NCBI RefSeq assembly: GCF_000301075.1
Contig: NZ_JH932293.1
Coordinates: forward strand, 1,399,673 to 1,463,672
Direction of reading: 5' to 3'
Origin: Bergeyella zoohelcum ATCC 43767
Lineage (GTDB): Bacteria; Bacteroidota; Bacteroidia; Flavobacteriales; Weeksellaceae
Length of the DNA stretch: 64,000 nt
Shown here one piece after another: positions 45,030 to 53,777 of the stretch (within the stretch, counting starts at the first letter, position 1; the number at the start of each line of letters is the position of its first letter). The notes under the pieces are model-generated. The model was not told where the DNA came from and made no database searches. It saw nothing but the letters and a program-made list of their open reading frames with translations. Made by a program: the position numbers and the translations under genes.

Positions 45030-45356
45030 ATGATAGCCACACTTCGTCTTGCCGATGAACAGCTGGAACAAATAGAGCAATTGGCTGGTGCAGGATATGC
45101 TCCTTGGCAAATAGCCATGTATCTAGATGTACCCAAAAAGGAATTTATGAAAGATTGGAACAATAAAGATTCCCTTATTCGTTATCATTATGACAGAGGT
45201 ATTTTGCTGGTAGATGCACAGGCTGGGATGAAATTGGCAGAAAATGCAATGGCGGGGAATATTACGGCTCATCAGCAATTGGAGAAAGTAAGAAGGGGGC
45301 AAAAATTAGATGCATTGAAAAAAAGGATTTTATATGGCGAAGAAGAGATTGATTGA
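45030..45356 (+). CDS. Terminase small subunit-like protein
   Basis: The 108-residue protein has a helix-turn-helix EQIEQLAGAGYAPWQIAMYL followed by DVPKKEFMKDW, and a helical C-terminus. Order before the terminase large subunit and the DNA-binding front suggest the small subunit that recognises phage DNA. It overlaps the next gene by 23 bases. Confidence 0.65.
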   Translation: MIATLRLADEQLEQIEQLAGAGYAPWQIAMYLDVPKKEFMKDWNNKDSLIRYHYDRGILLVDAQAGMKLAENAMAGNITAHQQLEKVRRGQKLDALKKRILYGEEEID

Positions 45357-45984
45357 CTATGAACTTAGTGATTTGTACGAATGGATAGAAGAAGGGCAGC
45401 CCTCAGCGGTTCCTGAAGCATTTGCCTCGTATGTCAGTCTGCTGGATAAAATCCGTGGTATGATGCTTCGGCACGACATTTATGGAAGTAAAGAAGCTAT
45501 TATAAAACATCTTATTGCCTTTGAACCAGAACTGAAAGGTAATAGATTAAAGGCTACACAATTCTATAATGAAGCCATAGAGTACTTCTATTCAGATAAT
45601 CAAATTTCCAAAGTAGCTTGGAGAAATCTCTATGCCGATGAACTAGATAAGGCATATAACCTAGCGATAGCTTTGGCCGAAAATACTGGAGATATAGAAA
45701 AGGCTTCCAAAATAAAAGAAAGAGCCGCCAAGATGCGAGGCTTGGACAAGGATGATCCTGTACAGCTTCCAGATGAAGCACTTCAAAAGCCATTTAAAAT
45801 ATACACCATGGAAATGGATAAGCATTTCGAACTGCCTAATGAAGATAGAAAAGCCATAGAACTATGGATAGACGAAAATACACCAGAACTTACAGAGAAA
45901 CACAGGGAAAGGCTGAAACAAGAATCTTTGATTTTACCAGTTAAACTTTTTCAGGATGAAGAAGAAAATCCACGCAAGGACTGA
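45334..45984 (+). CDS. Terminase-associated phage protein
   Basis: The 216-residue protein lies between small and large terminase genes with overlaps on both sides. It is helical (SKEAIIKHLIAFEPELKGNR, ADELDKAYNLAIALAENTGD) and resembles proteins found at the same place in Bacteroidota prophages. It may be part of the small subunit; the exact role is unknown. Confidence 0.65.
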   Translation: MAKKRLIDYELSDLYEWIEEGQPSAVPEAFASYVSLLDKIRGMMLRHDIYGSKEAIIKHLIAFEPELKGNRLKATQFYNEAIEYFYSDNQISKVAWRNLYADELDKAYNLAIALAENTGDIEKASKIKERAAKMRGLDKDDPVQLPDEALQKPFKIYTMEMDKHFELPNEDRKAIELWIDENTPELTEKHRERLKQESLILPVKLFQDEEENPRKD

Positions 45985-47671
45985 TTTTAAAGATGTAGAA
46001 GTGCGTTTTGCTACTTGGCTCAAGATGGTTACAGACCTGATGCAAGTTAAGAATCAATATCTTATTCTTGGGCGTGGTACGGGAAAAACGACCGACTATC
46101 TGGCTGAACGCTCCATGGACATCTGCTATGAGATGCCAGGATGCTACATTGCCATTGTGGGAGATACTTATACTAATTTGCTGAAGAATGTAGTACCTTC
46201 CCTTATTGAGGGTTGGAATAGAAAAGGTTGGGTGGAAGGAATTCATTATGTGGTGGATGAACCACCTCCTGCTCATTTTAAAAAACCGTACAAAGCCCCA
46301 CAAACTTATAAGCATACTATTTCTACATTTACGGGGAATTTCTTCAATTACATTTCCATGGATACGCCCAGCTCTGGAGCGGGAAACTCTTATCAGCATT
46401 TGATAGGAGATGAAACGAAGTATTTGGAAAAAAAGAGGATAGATAGACTTTTCCCCGCCTTGCGTGGAGATTCTACTATTTTTGGGCATTCTCCATATTA
46501 TTTGGGAGTTACATTTACTACTGACTATCCTAATGTGATTATGCCAGGGGAGTATGACTGGATTTTGGATAGGGAAAAGGAGATGAATGTGCAGCAGATG
46601 AAATATCTGCTACAGATTTCTTTGGAACTGAATGAAGCCAAAGCTGATGCGTTGAGATATGCACGGAAGAGAAACAAAGGATTGCTAAACAAGGCTAAAA
46701 GGAAAATAGCCAAGTTGTTGGAGCTTCATACGCGGTTAAGAAAGGATTCTACATTTTTTTACATCGCTTCATCGTTTGTTAATGTGGATGTGCTAAGGCT
46801 GGATTATTTTAAAACAGCCTTAGCATCACTAGGAGAAATAGAGTTTAACACTTCTATATTATCATTTAAGCCACAGGTGGAATCTGGAGACAAATTCTAT
46901 GTATCCTTTGAAAATAGGCATATATATGATGATGGTATTGACTTCCATTATTATCAGCGGTTCAGTACTGGAGACGATGCGGAACTAAACGCTGATGGTT
47001 TAAAGTACTGTAATCCGAATATACCATTGGAAATAGGGGTGGATTTCGGTTCACAATGTTCCATGGTAGTGGCTCAATCAAATAAATCTCTGATTAGAAT
47101 ACTCAAGAACTTCTACACTTTAGCTCCTGAATCATCGGAGCAACTTTGCTCTAAATTCTTGGAATTCTTTAAAAATCATAAGAAGAAAGTTATCGATTTA
47201 TATTTTGACCGCTCAGGAAATCAATATCAGAACCTAGGAAGGGATTGGGCATCGGAGATTAAGAAATTTTTAGAATTCGATGCCAATGGAGTTAAGACAG
47301 GGTGGTCTGTTGTTCTCAAAAGTAGAAATCAAGGAAATATAGAGCAACAAACAGAGTTTCAAATGGCAAAAGCGATGATGAACGGAACCTATAAAGGATT
47401 GCCTGAAATCCTCATTGATAAATATCAGTGCCGTGAACTTATTTCGTCTATGAATGTGGCCAAACAGATCGTGAAGCCCAACAAAAAGGGAGTAAAACAG
47501 TTGTTCAAAGATAAAAGTTCAGAGAAATTGCCACTAAAGAAACTGCCTATGTACTCTACAAATATGTCCGATGCTATGAAGTACTTGATATGCCGTAAAG
47601 AATGGCTGCAAATTCTGGGAGATCAAAAGAAAATTCAAGACTGGGGAACTCCTGAAGTTCTAGGGGATTGA
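45956..47671 (+). CDS. Terminase large subunit
   Basis: The 571-residue protein has an ATPase domain with Walker A ILGRGTGKTT near residue 38 and Walker B QHLIGDETKYL near 147, and a nuclease domain with the RNase H-like acidic strands IGVDFGSQCSMVV near 360 and VIDLYFDRSGNQYQ near 418. It pumps and cuts phage DNA. Unusually, the terminase follows the head genes. It begins inside the preceding gene (overlap 29 bases). Confidence 0.9.
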   Translation: MKKKIHARTDFKDVEVRFATWLKMVTDLMQVKNQYLILGRGTGKTTDYLAERSMDICYEMPGCYIAIVGDTYTNLLKNVVPSLIEGWNRKGWVEGIHYVVDEPPPAHFKKPYKAPQTYKHTISTFTGNFFNYISMDTPSSGAGNSYQHLIGDETKYLEKKRIDRLFPALRGDSTIFGHSPYYLGVTFTTDYPNVIMPGEYDWILDREKEMNVQQMKYLLQISLELNEAKADALRYARKRNKGLLNKAKRKIAKLLELHTRLRKDSTFFYIASSFVNVDVLRLDYFKTALASLGEIEFNTSILSFKPQVESGDKFYVSFENRHIYDDGIDFHYYQRFSTGDDAELNADGLKYCNPNIPLEIGVDFGSQCSMVVAQSNKSLIRILKNFYTLAPESSEQLCSKFLEFFKNHKKKVIDLYFDRSGNQYQNLGRDWASEIKKFLEFDANGVKTGWSVVLKSRNQGNIEQQTEFQMAKAMMNGTYKGLPEILIDKYQCRELISSMNVAKQIVKPNKKGVKQLFKDKSSEKLPLKKLPMYSTNMSDAMKYLICRKEWLQILGDQKKIQDWGTPEVLGD

Positions 47672-47702
47672 TAAATTTTAACAAAATTTTAACACTTGAA
47701 AA

Positions 47703-47734
47703 TTTGGAAATAAGGCGTAAACGCCTTATATTTG
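47703..47734 (+). promoter_or_regulatory. Promoter with 18-base palindrome in the spacer
   Basis: TTTG (47703-47706) and TATATTTG (47727-47734) match the -33/-7 boxes at 20-base spacing. The spacer holds TAAGGCGTAAACGCCTTA (47711-47728), a perfect inverted repeat ending on the -7 box, so a repressor bound there would block the promoter. It drives the helicase/PAPS-reductase-like/ParB operon. Confidence 0.72.
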
Positions 47735-47799
47735 CAGTATAAATAATTCAATAACTATTTAAAACTCCGGAGCAGGAGGATAAAGTCAGCGAACGCAAA

Positions 47800-48255
47800 A
47801 TGAAAACTTTTTTAATTCAGTCGCCTTGTTACAGAGCTAACGGACATTATGGTTCTTATTATTCAATTGCCTTTACAGATAATGAAGGCAATGTAATTAA
47901 AGGATACGGAGACCACATTTCCGAATTATCTTACGGAGTAAAAAATGTATATGAAGCAGAAGGCACTTCTTTCTCAGATTCGGATAGATTTATAACCATA
48001 GAAGAAGTAGAAGTAGATGAAGCAGAATTTGAAACGTTTCTTGAAAAAAGACGAGAATACAACAGATTATGTGAAGAAGTAAACAGAAAAAGAGATAAGC
48101 GTTTCGGCACTAACACATACAAGTATGTATATGGGCAAAAAAAAGGGCAAAAAGAAAGAGAGCAAGAGTTAAGAGATTGGGAATTAGAGAATAGAGTCCC
48201 TTATGTCGATTACTACGATTTTCTAAAAAGCGTTAAAAATGGCAACTTGGGATAA
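47800..48255 (+). CDS. Protein of unknown function, first gene of the helicase operon
   Basis: The 151-residue protein starts MKTFLIQSPCYRANGHYGSY and has a coiled charged middle (EFETFLEKRREYNRLCEEVN). An AGGAGGATAAAG stretch upstream is a rather good ribosome binding site for this phylum. No family is known to me. It overlaps the next gene by 17 bases. Confidence 0.65.
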   Translation: MKTFLIQSPCYRANGHYGSYYSIAFTDNEGNVIKGYGDHISELSYGVKNVYEAEGTSFSDSDRFITIEEVEVDEAEFETFLEKRREYNRLCEEVNRKRDKRFGTNTYKYVYGQKKGQKEREQELRDWELENRVPYVDYYDFLKSVKNGNLG

Positions 48256-48670
48256 AATATTCATAAACTCCCAAAATATTATTTCAGAGACTGACCGGGC
48301 ATTTCTAATAAAAATGCCCAATAGGTCTCAATATAAGGGATATGCATTTTGGCATCCGAAGAAATTAGTTCGGTTACAAGGAGGAAAGGGCTATCATATA
48401 ACTTTTTCGTTTACAGAAGATTTTGAATTTCGGGTAATTCTTTACGGGCAAGGAAGATTTAATAGTAAAACCATTATTCGGCAAGAGTACCTAACTCCGA
48501 ATGAAATGCGAGAAGCCTTCGGGGTAGTAGATAAAGAGGTAAACCGAGCTGTTGAGCAAGAGACCTTGAAAATTATAGAAAAAGAAACGGTAGAAGTGGA
48601 AATAACCCACCACGAACCCGAGAGGGTAGAGACTATTTCAGATAACAGCATAAAAGATTTAAAGAAATGA
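48239..48670 (+). CDS. Protein of unknown function in the helicase operon
   Basis: The 143-residue protein has ETDRAFLIKMPNRSQYKGYA, FWHPKKLVRLQGGKGYHITF, and an acidic C-terminus. A small beta fold is likely. It overlaps the helicase gene by four bases. No motif is recognised. Confidence 0.65.
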   Translation: MATWDKIFINSQNIISETDRAFLIKMPNRSQYKGYAFWHPKKLVRLQGGKGYHITFSFTEDFEFRVILYGQGRFNSKTIIRQEYLTPNEMREAFGVVDKEVNRAVEQETLKIIEKETVEVEITHHEPERVETISDNSIKDLKK

Positions 48671-49890
48671 GGCTCTTACCCCAACAAGAAAAAGCCCTTG
48701 CCCACCGCTCTGACTGGAAGGTGGGGGCTTTATTTATGAAAATGGGTACAGGCAAAACCCGTGTTACCGTTGAGTTGGTCAATCAAGTAGAAGATTTAGA
48801 TTTAGTAGTATATGTCGCTCCCCTGCGGATAATTCAACCGAAAGAACCAAATATTCCGAAGATTTCCGATGAAGTACAGAAATGGGGCGGCTTCAAAGCC
48901 AAAGAAGTGATTTACATCGGCGTAGAAACTATTGGGCAGTCGGATAGGCAATTTTTGCAGCTGTTCAAAAAAATATCTACCACTTGGAAGACTTTCCTTG
49001 TCGTGGACGAGAGTATCAAAATTAAGAACATCGGTGCCAAAAGAACCCAACGGTTGCTGCAACTATCGGAAATGGTAGAGTTCAAATTGATTTTGAACGG
49101 TGAACCCGTAACCCGTGATTTATTGGATTTGTACCCGCAGATGAATTTCCTTGACCCTCGCATTTTGCGAATGAGTTTACCAGAATTTAAAAATACTTTT
49201 TGCAGATACACCACTGTCACCAAGCGTTTCGGTGGGTATAAGGAGTATTCCAAAGAGTTCATTACAGGATACGAAAACATTGATTATCTGTACTCACTCA
49301 TTGGGCAATATGTATTTGAGTCCGATTTGGATTTACAAATTCAGCAGATTTACGAAGATGTTAGCTACTCCATTAGTGATGAAGATAAGCAGGAGTATTA
49401 CCGATTGAAAACGGAATATTTAGACGATGAAAAGCTGATGATGATGAATAATAATATTTTCTTGGAACTTACGCAGAAAATGCAACACGGCTACTGCTGT
49501 TCCGAAGAGAAATTTGAAGCGGTCAAAGAGTGGTTCGGGAAATATCCCGAAGAAAAAAGCATAATTTTCGTGAAATATATCCGCTCAATGGAAGAATGCA
49601 AACGGAGATTTCCGAAAGCTACCGTACTGAATTACAAGACGGGAAGCTACGGACTGAATCTACAGCATCTACCATACACGGTGTATTTTGACAAGACTTG
49701 GGATTATGGCGATGTTGCCCAATCCAAACACAGGAATTATCGTGTTGGGCAAGAGCAAGACTGCAGATATTTGAGCCTTACTGGAGATGTCGGGCTTGAA
49801 ACCTTGATTTCTGAAAATAATAAGAAGAAAATTGGAGTTTCGGAATATCTGAAGAAAATTAGTAGAGAACAATTAAGAAAAGTGTTATGA
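48667..49890 (+). CDS. SNF2-like DNA helicase/translocase
   Basis: The 407-residue protein is a compact SF2 enzyme: motif I MKMGTGKTRVTVEL near residue 25, the DEAD-type box as VVDESIKIKN near 112, motif III LNGEPVTRDLLDLYPQMNFL, and motif VI QSKHRNYRVGQ near 352, as in SNF2 proteins. It lacks a nuclease domain. Phages often carry such helicases in replication or recombination clusters. Here it is coupled (ATGA at both ends) to genes for an unknown protein and PAPS-reductase-like and ParB-like proteins. Confidence 0.85.
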   Translation: MRLLPQQEKALAHRSDWKVGALFMKMGTGKTRVTVELVNQVEDLDLVVYVAPLRIIQPKEPNIPKISDEVQKWGGFKAKEVIYIGVETIGQSDRQFLQLFKKISTTWKTFLVVDESIKIKNIGAKRTQRLLQLSEMVEFKLILNGEPVTRDLLDLYPQMNFLDPRILRMSLPEFKNTFCRYTTVTKRFGGYKEYSKEFITGYENIDYLYSLIGQYVFESDLDLQIQQIYEDVSYSISDEDKQEYYRLKTEYLDDEKLMMMNNNIFLELTQKMQHGYCCSEEKFEAVKEWFGKYPEEKSIIFVKYIRSMEECKRRFPKATVLNYKTGSYGLNLQHLPYTVYFDKTWDYGDVAQSKHRNYRVGQEQDCRYLSLTGDVGLETLISENNKKKIGVSEYLKKISREQLRKVL

Positions 49891-50759
49891 AAAAATATTT
49901 GGTTTCCAATAGTATTCCCGAAAGAATGCATTTTATAAAAAAAGTAAAACCATTCGGGAAGCGATTTGCGGTTTACAACAAAATACCGTTAAGGGGTTTG
50001 GAAAGTTATTTTGATAAATTCATAAAGCTGGATGAACTTTATGACGATCAAACCTTTTTAAAACTTTTAGGGCAAGTGGATAGCAAAACGACTTTATTTT
50101 TGATTGATTTAGGGTTAGATTATTGCTCATTCCAAGCGAATTACATCAAGCCTTACACGAAGTTGCATCCGCTTTCGCAACAAGCGAAAGAAACTTTTAT
50201 CATTGACGGGTTTGCATTCTACAACACGGAAAAAGCAATTTATCGCCCATTTTTGTACATCGACCCAAATATCATAGGAAGCTCAGTACAAGAATTTTAT
50301 AACACGGGTGCATATAAAGATTTTGATGGGAATCAAGTCGAAAACTATTATAAAAAAATTGCTCCGTATATGCAGATTTCTACCCAACCGCTGGAATTGG
50401 AGGTTGTGAAATATTCGCCTACAAAAAAAGAAAAGGCAGAATATGAAAAACTGAAAAAACAGATTATTATGGTGGATAAATTCAGCAAACCGAAAGTAAT
50501 CCGGATGCTTATCGATTACATTGAAAATACCGAGAGCAAAAAGAAAGCGATTAAAAAAGAAATTGATGCGGACGCCATTCAAATCATTCGCAACGATGCG
50601 AATGGCAGGAAAAATTTATACAAAGAAATTCTGTTGAAAAATCCTAAAAAAGTAATTTTTTACAGTTCTGAATATTACGGAGCTGACGAGATAGAATTGT
50701 CTTTGACCTTTGGAGCTTTGGAACGACATAACAAACTTATAGCGTTACTCAATGGCTAA
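49887..50759 (+). CDS. Protein of unknown function between helicase and PAPS-reductase-like genes
   Basis: The 290-residue protein starts KKYLVSNSIPERMHFIKKVK and has LFLIDLGLDYCSFQANYIKP, AFYNTEKAIYRPFLYIDPNI and a basic C-terminal helix region with NTESKKKAIKKEIDADAIQI. I do not recognise it. Overlaps of four and eight bases with both neighbours suggest it works with them. Confidence 0.7.
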   Translation: MKKYLVSNSIPERMHFIKKVKPFGKRFAVYNKIPLRGLESYFDKFIKLDELYDDQTFLKLLGQVDSKTTLFLIDLGLDYCSFQANYIKPYTKLHPLSQQAKETFIIDGFAFYNTEKAIYRPFLYIDPNIIGSSVQEFYNTGAYKDFDGNQVENYYKKIAPYMQISTQPLELEVVKYSPTKKEKAEYEKLKKQIIMVDKFSKPKVIRMLIDYIENTESKKKAIKKEIDADAIQIIRNDANGRKNLYKEILLKNPKKVIFYSSEYYGADEIELSLTFGALERHNKLIALLNG

Positions 50760-51882
50760 AAAAATATACAATAGAGATAAAAATGTGTATCAAGCTGCCT
50801 TGGAGCGGATGGAATATATTTTTGATAACTACAAAAATGTAGTGGTTTCGTTGTCGGGCGGGAAAGACAGCACGATTTGTACTTACTTGGCTCACGAAGT
50901 AGCTCAAAAAAAAGGAAGAAAATTTTATTTGTTCTATCTTGACCAAGAAATTGAATACAGCAGTACTATTGATTTCATTGATAAAATGATGAAATTGCCT
51001 ACAGTTATTCCGCTGTGGTTTCAAATTCCGTGTATGCTTACGAACACCAGTTCGATGAGTCAAAACGAAATAGACCCTTGGAATCCCGAAAAAAAATCGG
51101 TTTGGATTCGTGGACAAAAAATAAAGGCAACCAAAGAAATTACTTGGGATGTTTCCGATGTGCCGTATCAATTTCCTGAAAAGAAAATGTACGGATTTTA
51201 CGGATTAGTACAATGTATGGAGGCTTTGTTCCGTAATGCAGAATCAACAGCACAAATTATTGGGTTACGAGCCGATGAAAGCCTTGACCGATTCAGAGCT
51301 GTAACAAAGAATCCCGGCGTAAAAGGCATACCTTGGTCAACCAAAGGAAATCATCACATCAAATTTTATCCGATATACGATTGGAACTTCCGAGACATTT
51401 GGATTTACTTGGCAAAGAATAATTTGGACTACAACAAGATGTACGATTACTTTTGGCTCAAAGGTTATTCGCCTAATAAAATGCGATTATCCAATCTATT
51501 GCATGAAAAAGCCTACGAGTGCATTGCCGATCTGCAGGAGTTTGAACCGAAACTATTTGACCGAATGATTGACAGATGTCAGGGAGTTTCCACAGCACAG
51601 GAATACGCAGGGCGTGGTGGCGGAATTTACAAAGCTGAGAAATTGCCCAAAAACTTTGCTACTTGGATCGAATATCGGGATTATCTACTGGACACACTGC
51701 CTAATCAGGAACACGCCGATATTTTTCGAAAACGATACTCCAAGCAATATCAGAATGATTATGTTGTGAAGCAACAGGTAAATAGGATACTTATTTACGA
51801 CATTCACAACTTCAAGAAAATAAACAATTTTGAATTTGACCCAGCAGAAAAAATACGAGAAAAATGGATGCAAATTTTATAA
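50752..51882 (+). CDS. PAPS reductase-like protein, DUF3440/IbrA type
   Basis: The 376-residue protein has the PP-loop of ATP-using sulfur-transfer and reductase enzymes, VVSLSGGKDSTICTYLAHEV near residue 30, then YLDQEIEYSSTIDFI, IIGLRADESLDRFRAV near 170 and FYPIYDWNFRDIWIYLAKNN near 205. The ending with LLHEKAYECIADLQEFEPKL is the DUF3440-like part seen in IbrA. It lacks the CxxC Fe-S ligands of assimilatory enzymes. IbrA-type proteins are found beside ParB-like IbrB in phages and islands, as here. DndC of DNA phosphorothioation is related, but DndD/DndE partners are missing. The substrate is unknown. Confidence 0.82.
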   Translation: MAKKIYNRDKNVYQAALERMEYIFDNYKNVVVSLSGGKDSTICTYLAHEVAQKKGRKFYLFYLDQEIEYSSTIDFIDKMMKLPTVIPLWFQIPCMLTNTSSMSQNEIDPWNPEKKSVWIRGQKIKATKEITWDVSDVPYQFPEKKMYGFYGLVQCMEALFRNAESTAQIIGLRADESLDRFRAVTKNPGVKGIPWSTKGNHHIKFYPIYDWNFRDIWIYLAKNNLDYNKMYDYFWLKGYSPNKMRLSNLLHEKAYECIADLQEFEPKLFDRMIDRCQGVSTAQEYAGRGGGIYKAEKLPKNFATWIEYRDYLLDTLPNQEHADIFRKRYSKQYQNDYVVKQQVNRILIYDIHNFKKINNFEFDPAEKIREKWMQIL

Positions 51883-52445
51883 AAATAAATACTAAAGAAG
51901 ATTTCCTAAAATGGAAGTCCAACCAATGTATATATGAAGAAAATGGGATAAAATTCCCTGTTTTGAACGCCGTTTTGGTTCATAAATCAATGATTTTACC
52001 CAACGATTACAACCCTAATCACGTAGCAAAGGATAAAATGGAGTTACTGAAAACCTCCATCGTTGAAAATGGTTTTGCTTTCGGGATTGTCGCTATTTTT
52101 GACAATGAAATCGACAAATTTGTTATTATTGACGGGTATCACCGTGATGTTATCACAGGGAAAAAGTGGCTTGATCTTACTTACAAGCCATTAGTTATTC
52201 TTGACCATTCTATGGAAAAAAGATTAGCAGCAACGGTACAATTCAACAAAGCTCGGGGCGTTCACAAAATCGACTTGAATGCTGAACTGGTTAAGCGAAT
52301 GATAGAACTCGGTATGGAGGATTACGACATTTGTAAACAGTTAGGCATAGATGCTGACGAGTTTTTACGACTAAAACGAAACGTAAAAATCGCAGAAATA
52401 TATAAGGATTTAGAATTTTCAAATTCTTGGGAAGTAGGTAATTAA
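51864..52445 (+). CDS. ParB/Srx-domain protein, IbrB type
   Basis: The 193-residue protein has the ParB/sulfiredoxin fold: NDYNPNHVAKDKMELLKTSI, the conserved DGYHR motif near residue 90 in FVIIDGYHRDVITGKKW, and a following helix-turn-helix with MEDYDICKQLGIDADEFLRL. It overlaps the PAPS-reductase-like gene by 19 bases, and the two form the IbrA/IbrB pair. IbrAB were described as regulators of immunoglobulin-binding Eib proteins in E. coli; in phages the role is not clear. The domain can be an NTPase or DNA-binding module. Confidence 0.82.
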   Translation: MDANFIKINTKEDFLKWKSNQCIYEENGIKFPVLNAVLVHKSMILPNDYNPNHVAKDKMELLKTSIVENGFAFGIVAIFDNEIDKFVIIDGYHRDVITGKKWLDLTYKPLVILDHSMEKRLAATVQFNKARGVHKIDLNAELVKRMIELGMEDYDICKQLGIDADEFLRLKRNVKIAEIYKDLEFSNSWEVGN

Positions 52446-52469
52446 ATTAGAAAAAATGGAAATAAAATT

Positions 52470-53438
52470 ATGTTATCTATTTTCAAAAAAAAACAAGACA
52501 TAGTACCTCTATTAGAGGTACTTATCTCAGATATAAAGAATAAAAAAATATTGACTTTGAAAAACAAACCTTATAAAGATAATTCCTTTCACTCGGGGCG
52601 TACTGCTTTGGTAAATCTCAAAGAATTTTTATCTGACGCCCCTTTGTATATCAATGATTTTACCACTGATTTCTTAAAAGGATTTGGTATGTTTATGAAT
52701 GAAAAAGGATTGTCAATGAATAGCGTTACCAACAATGTAAAGTCTCTTATTACGCTAGTAGATAGATTGATAATAGAGCGTAGAATTACTGTAGGCAAAG
52801 ATTTCAAAGTGCCTACTATCAATATGCCTAAGGAAATTACAACGGCAGTTTTCACAACAGAAGCTGAGATAGATTTACTTGCTAATATGGATCTCAGCCT
52901 TACTGAAAAATTATGTAGAGTGCGGGATGTGTATATCATTCAGGCTTACACAGGATTGCGTTTTTCTGATATGATAAAAGTAATACAATCACCACAATCC
53001 TATTATAAAGAGCAAGATGGAACAGCTTATTTTTGTTTAAAATCAACAAAAACAGAGCAAGATTTATTTATTCCGTTAAAAAAAATAGTTGTAGATATTC
53101 TTGTTCGGAGAAATTTTAAATTTGGAAAACCTTTCACATTACATCATTATAATAAAAGACTAAAAGAATTATTTAAGTCTGTAGGAATAAATGAAACCAT
53201 AGTAAAATATATTACCATAGGAGGCGAACGAAAAGAAATTCATTTGGAAAAATGGAAAATGATTTCCAGCCATACGGCAAGAAGAAGTTTTGCAACAAAT
53301 GCCTATTTAAAAGGGGTACCTACATCTTTTGTTAGAAAAATCACAGGCCATACCACAGAAGAAAGTTTGCTCCGATACATAAGAGCAAATAATCATGAAA
53401 TTGCGTTAAAATCGAAAGAATATGATTTTTTTAAGTAA
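52470..53438 (+). CDS. Tyrosine recombinase in the accessory region
   Basis: The 322-residue protein has a SAM-like N-terminal domain (SFHSGRTALVNLKEFLSDAP, LSMNSVTNNVKSLITLVDRL) and catalytic residues Arg in YTGLRFSDMI, HxxR in SHTARRSFATNAYL, His in ITGHTTEESL and Tyr in LLRYIRANN. It differs from the integrase at 63180 and from the enzyme at 17466, so it belongs to the accessory cassette. It follows the ParB gene by 24 bases and may have brought the cassette in. Confidence 0.85.
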   Translation: MLSIFKKKQDIVPLLEVLISDIKNKKILTLKNKPYKDNSFHSGRTALVNLKEFLSDAPLYINDFTTDFLKGFGMFMNEKGLSMNSVTNNVKSLITLVDRLIIERRITVGKDFKVPTINMPKEITTAVFTTEAEIDLLANMDLSLTEKLCRVRDVYIIQAYTGLRFSDMIKVIQSPQSYYKEQDGTAYFCLKSTKTEQDLFIPLKKIVVDILVRRNFKFGKPFTLHHYNKRLKELFKSVGINETIVKYITIGGERKEIHLEKWKMISSHTARRSFATNAYLKGVPTSFVRKITGHTTEESLLRYIRANNHEIALKSKEYDFFK

Positions 53439-53460
53439 TTTTGCCGGAAATAATATCGTA

Positions 53461-53688
53461 ATGGCAACAGAAGAAATTATAAAGAAGCGACAAAAAGTCG
53501 CCGAAATTATTAGAAATAAAAGAAAAAGCATGGGATTAACACAAGAAGAACTTGCCGAAAAGGTGGGCTTCAATACGAGTACTATATTAAGGATAGAAAC
53601 TTGTAAATTTTCACCCAATGCAGACCAATTGTATCTAATCGCCAAAGTATTGGACATAGAAATCTCCTTTGATGGAGAAAAGATATAA
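53461..53688 (+). CDS. XRE-family helix-turn-helix regulator
   Basis: The 75-residue protein is a simple HTH: MGLTQEELAEKVGFNTSTIL with RIETCKFSPNADQLYLIAKV. It starts 23 bases after the recombinase stop, with an earlier in-frame ATG overlapping that gene judged less likely. It could bind the palindrome at 47711-47728 or act on the recombinase gene; this is not shown. Confidence 0.82.
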   Translation: MATEEIIKKRQKVAEIIRNKRKSMGLTQEELAEKVGFNTSTILRIETCKFSPNADQLYLIAKVLDIEISFDGEKI

Positions 53689-53701
53689 ATGAATTCCTCT
53701 G

Positions 53702-53742
53702 CTCGGCTGAGACGCCTAAGCGGCGAAGCCGAAATTTTTTTT
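53702..53742 (+). terminator. Terminator after the HTH gene
   Basis: TCGGCT (53703-53708) with inner CGCC pairs with GGCG and AGCCGA (53727-53732), followed by eight T-rich bases. Confidence 0.78.
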
Positions 53743-53747
53743 GAGCA

Positions 53748-53777
53748 TAAAAAAAGCCGTAAAAAAAATACGGCTTT
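53748..53777 (-). terminator. Terminator of the RadC-like gene
   Basis: AAAGCCGTA (53753-53761) pairs with TACGGCTTT (53769-53777). On the minus strand a T run follows. It overlaps the stop at 53776. Confidence 0.7.

Noticed and set aside
45941-46489. Minus-strand open frame of 182 codons within the terminase gene
   Set aside because: It overlaps the Walker A region of the terminase fully and has no coding signs of its own.
50752-52445. DNA phosphorothioation (Dnd/Ssp) system
   Set aside because: Only a PP-loop protein and a ParB-like protein are present; DndA-, DndD- and DndE-like or Ssp partners are missing, and the PP-loop protein has the IbrA-like layout.
53422-53460. Longer N-terminus for the HTH regulator
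   Set aside because: The extra 13 codons overlap the recombinase end and are not HTH-like; the ATG at 53461 gives a usual small XRE protein.
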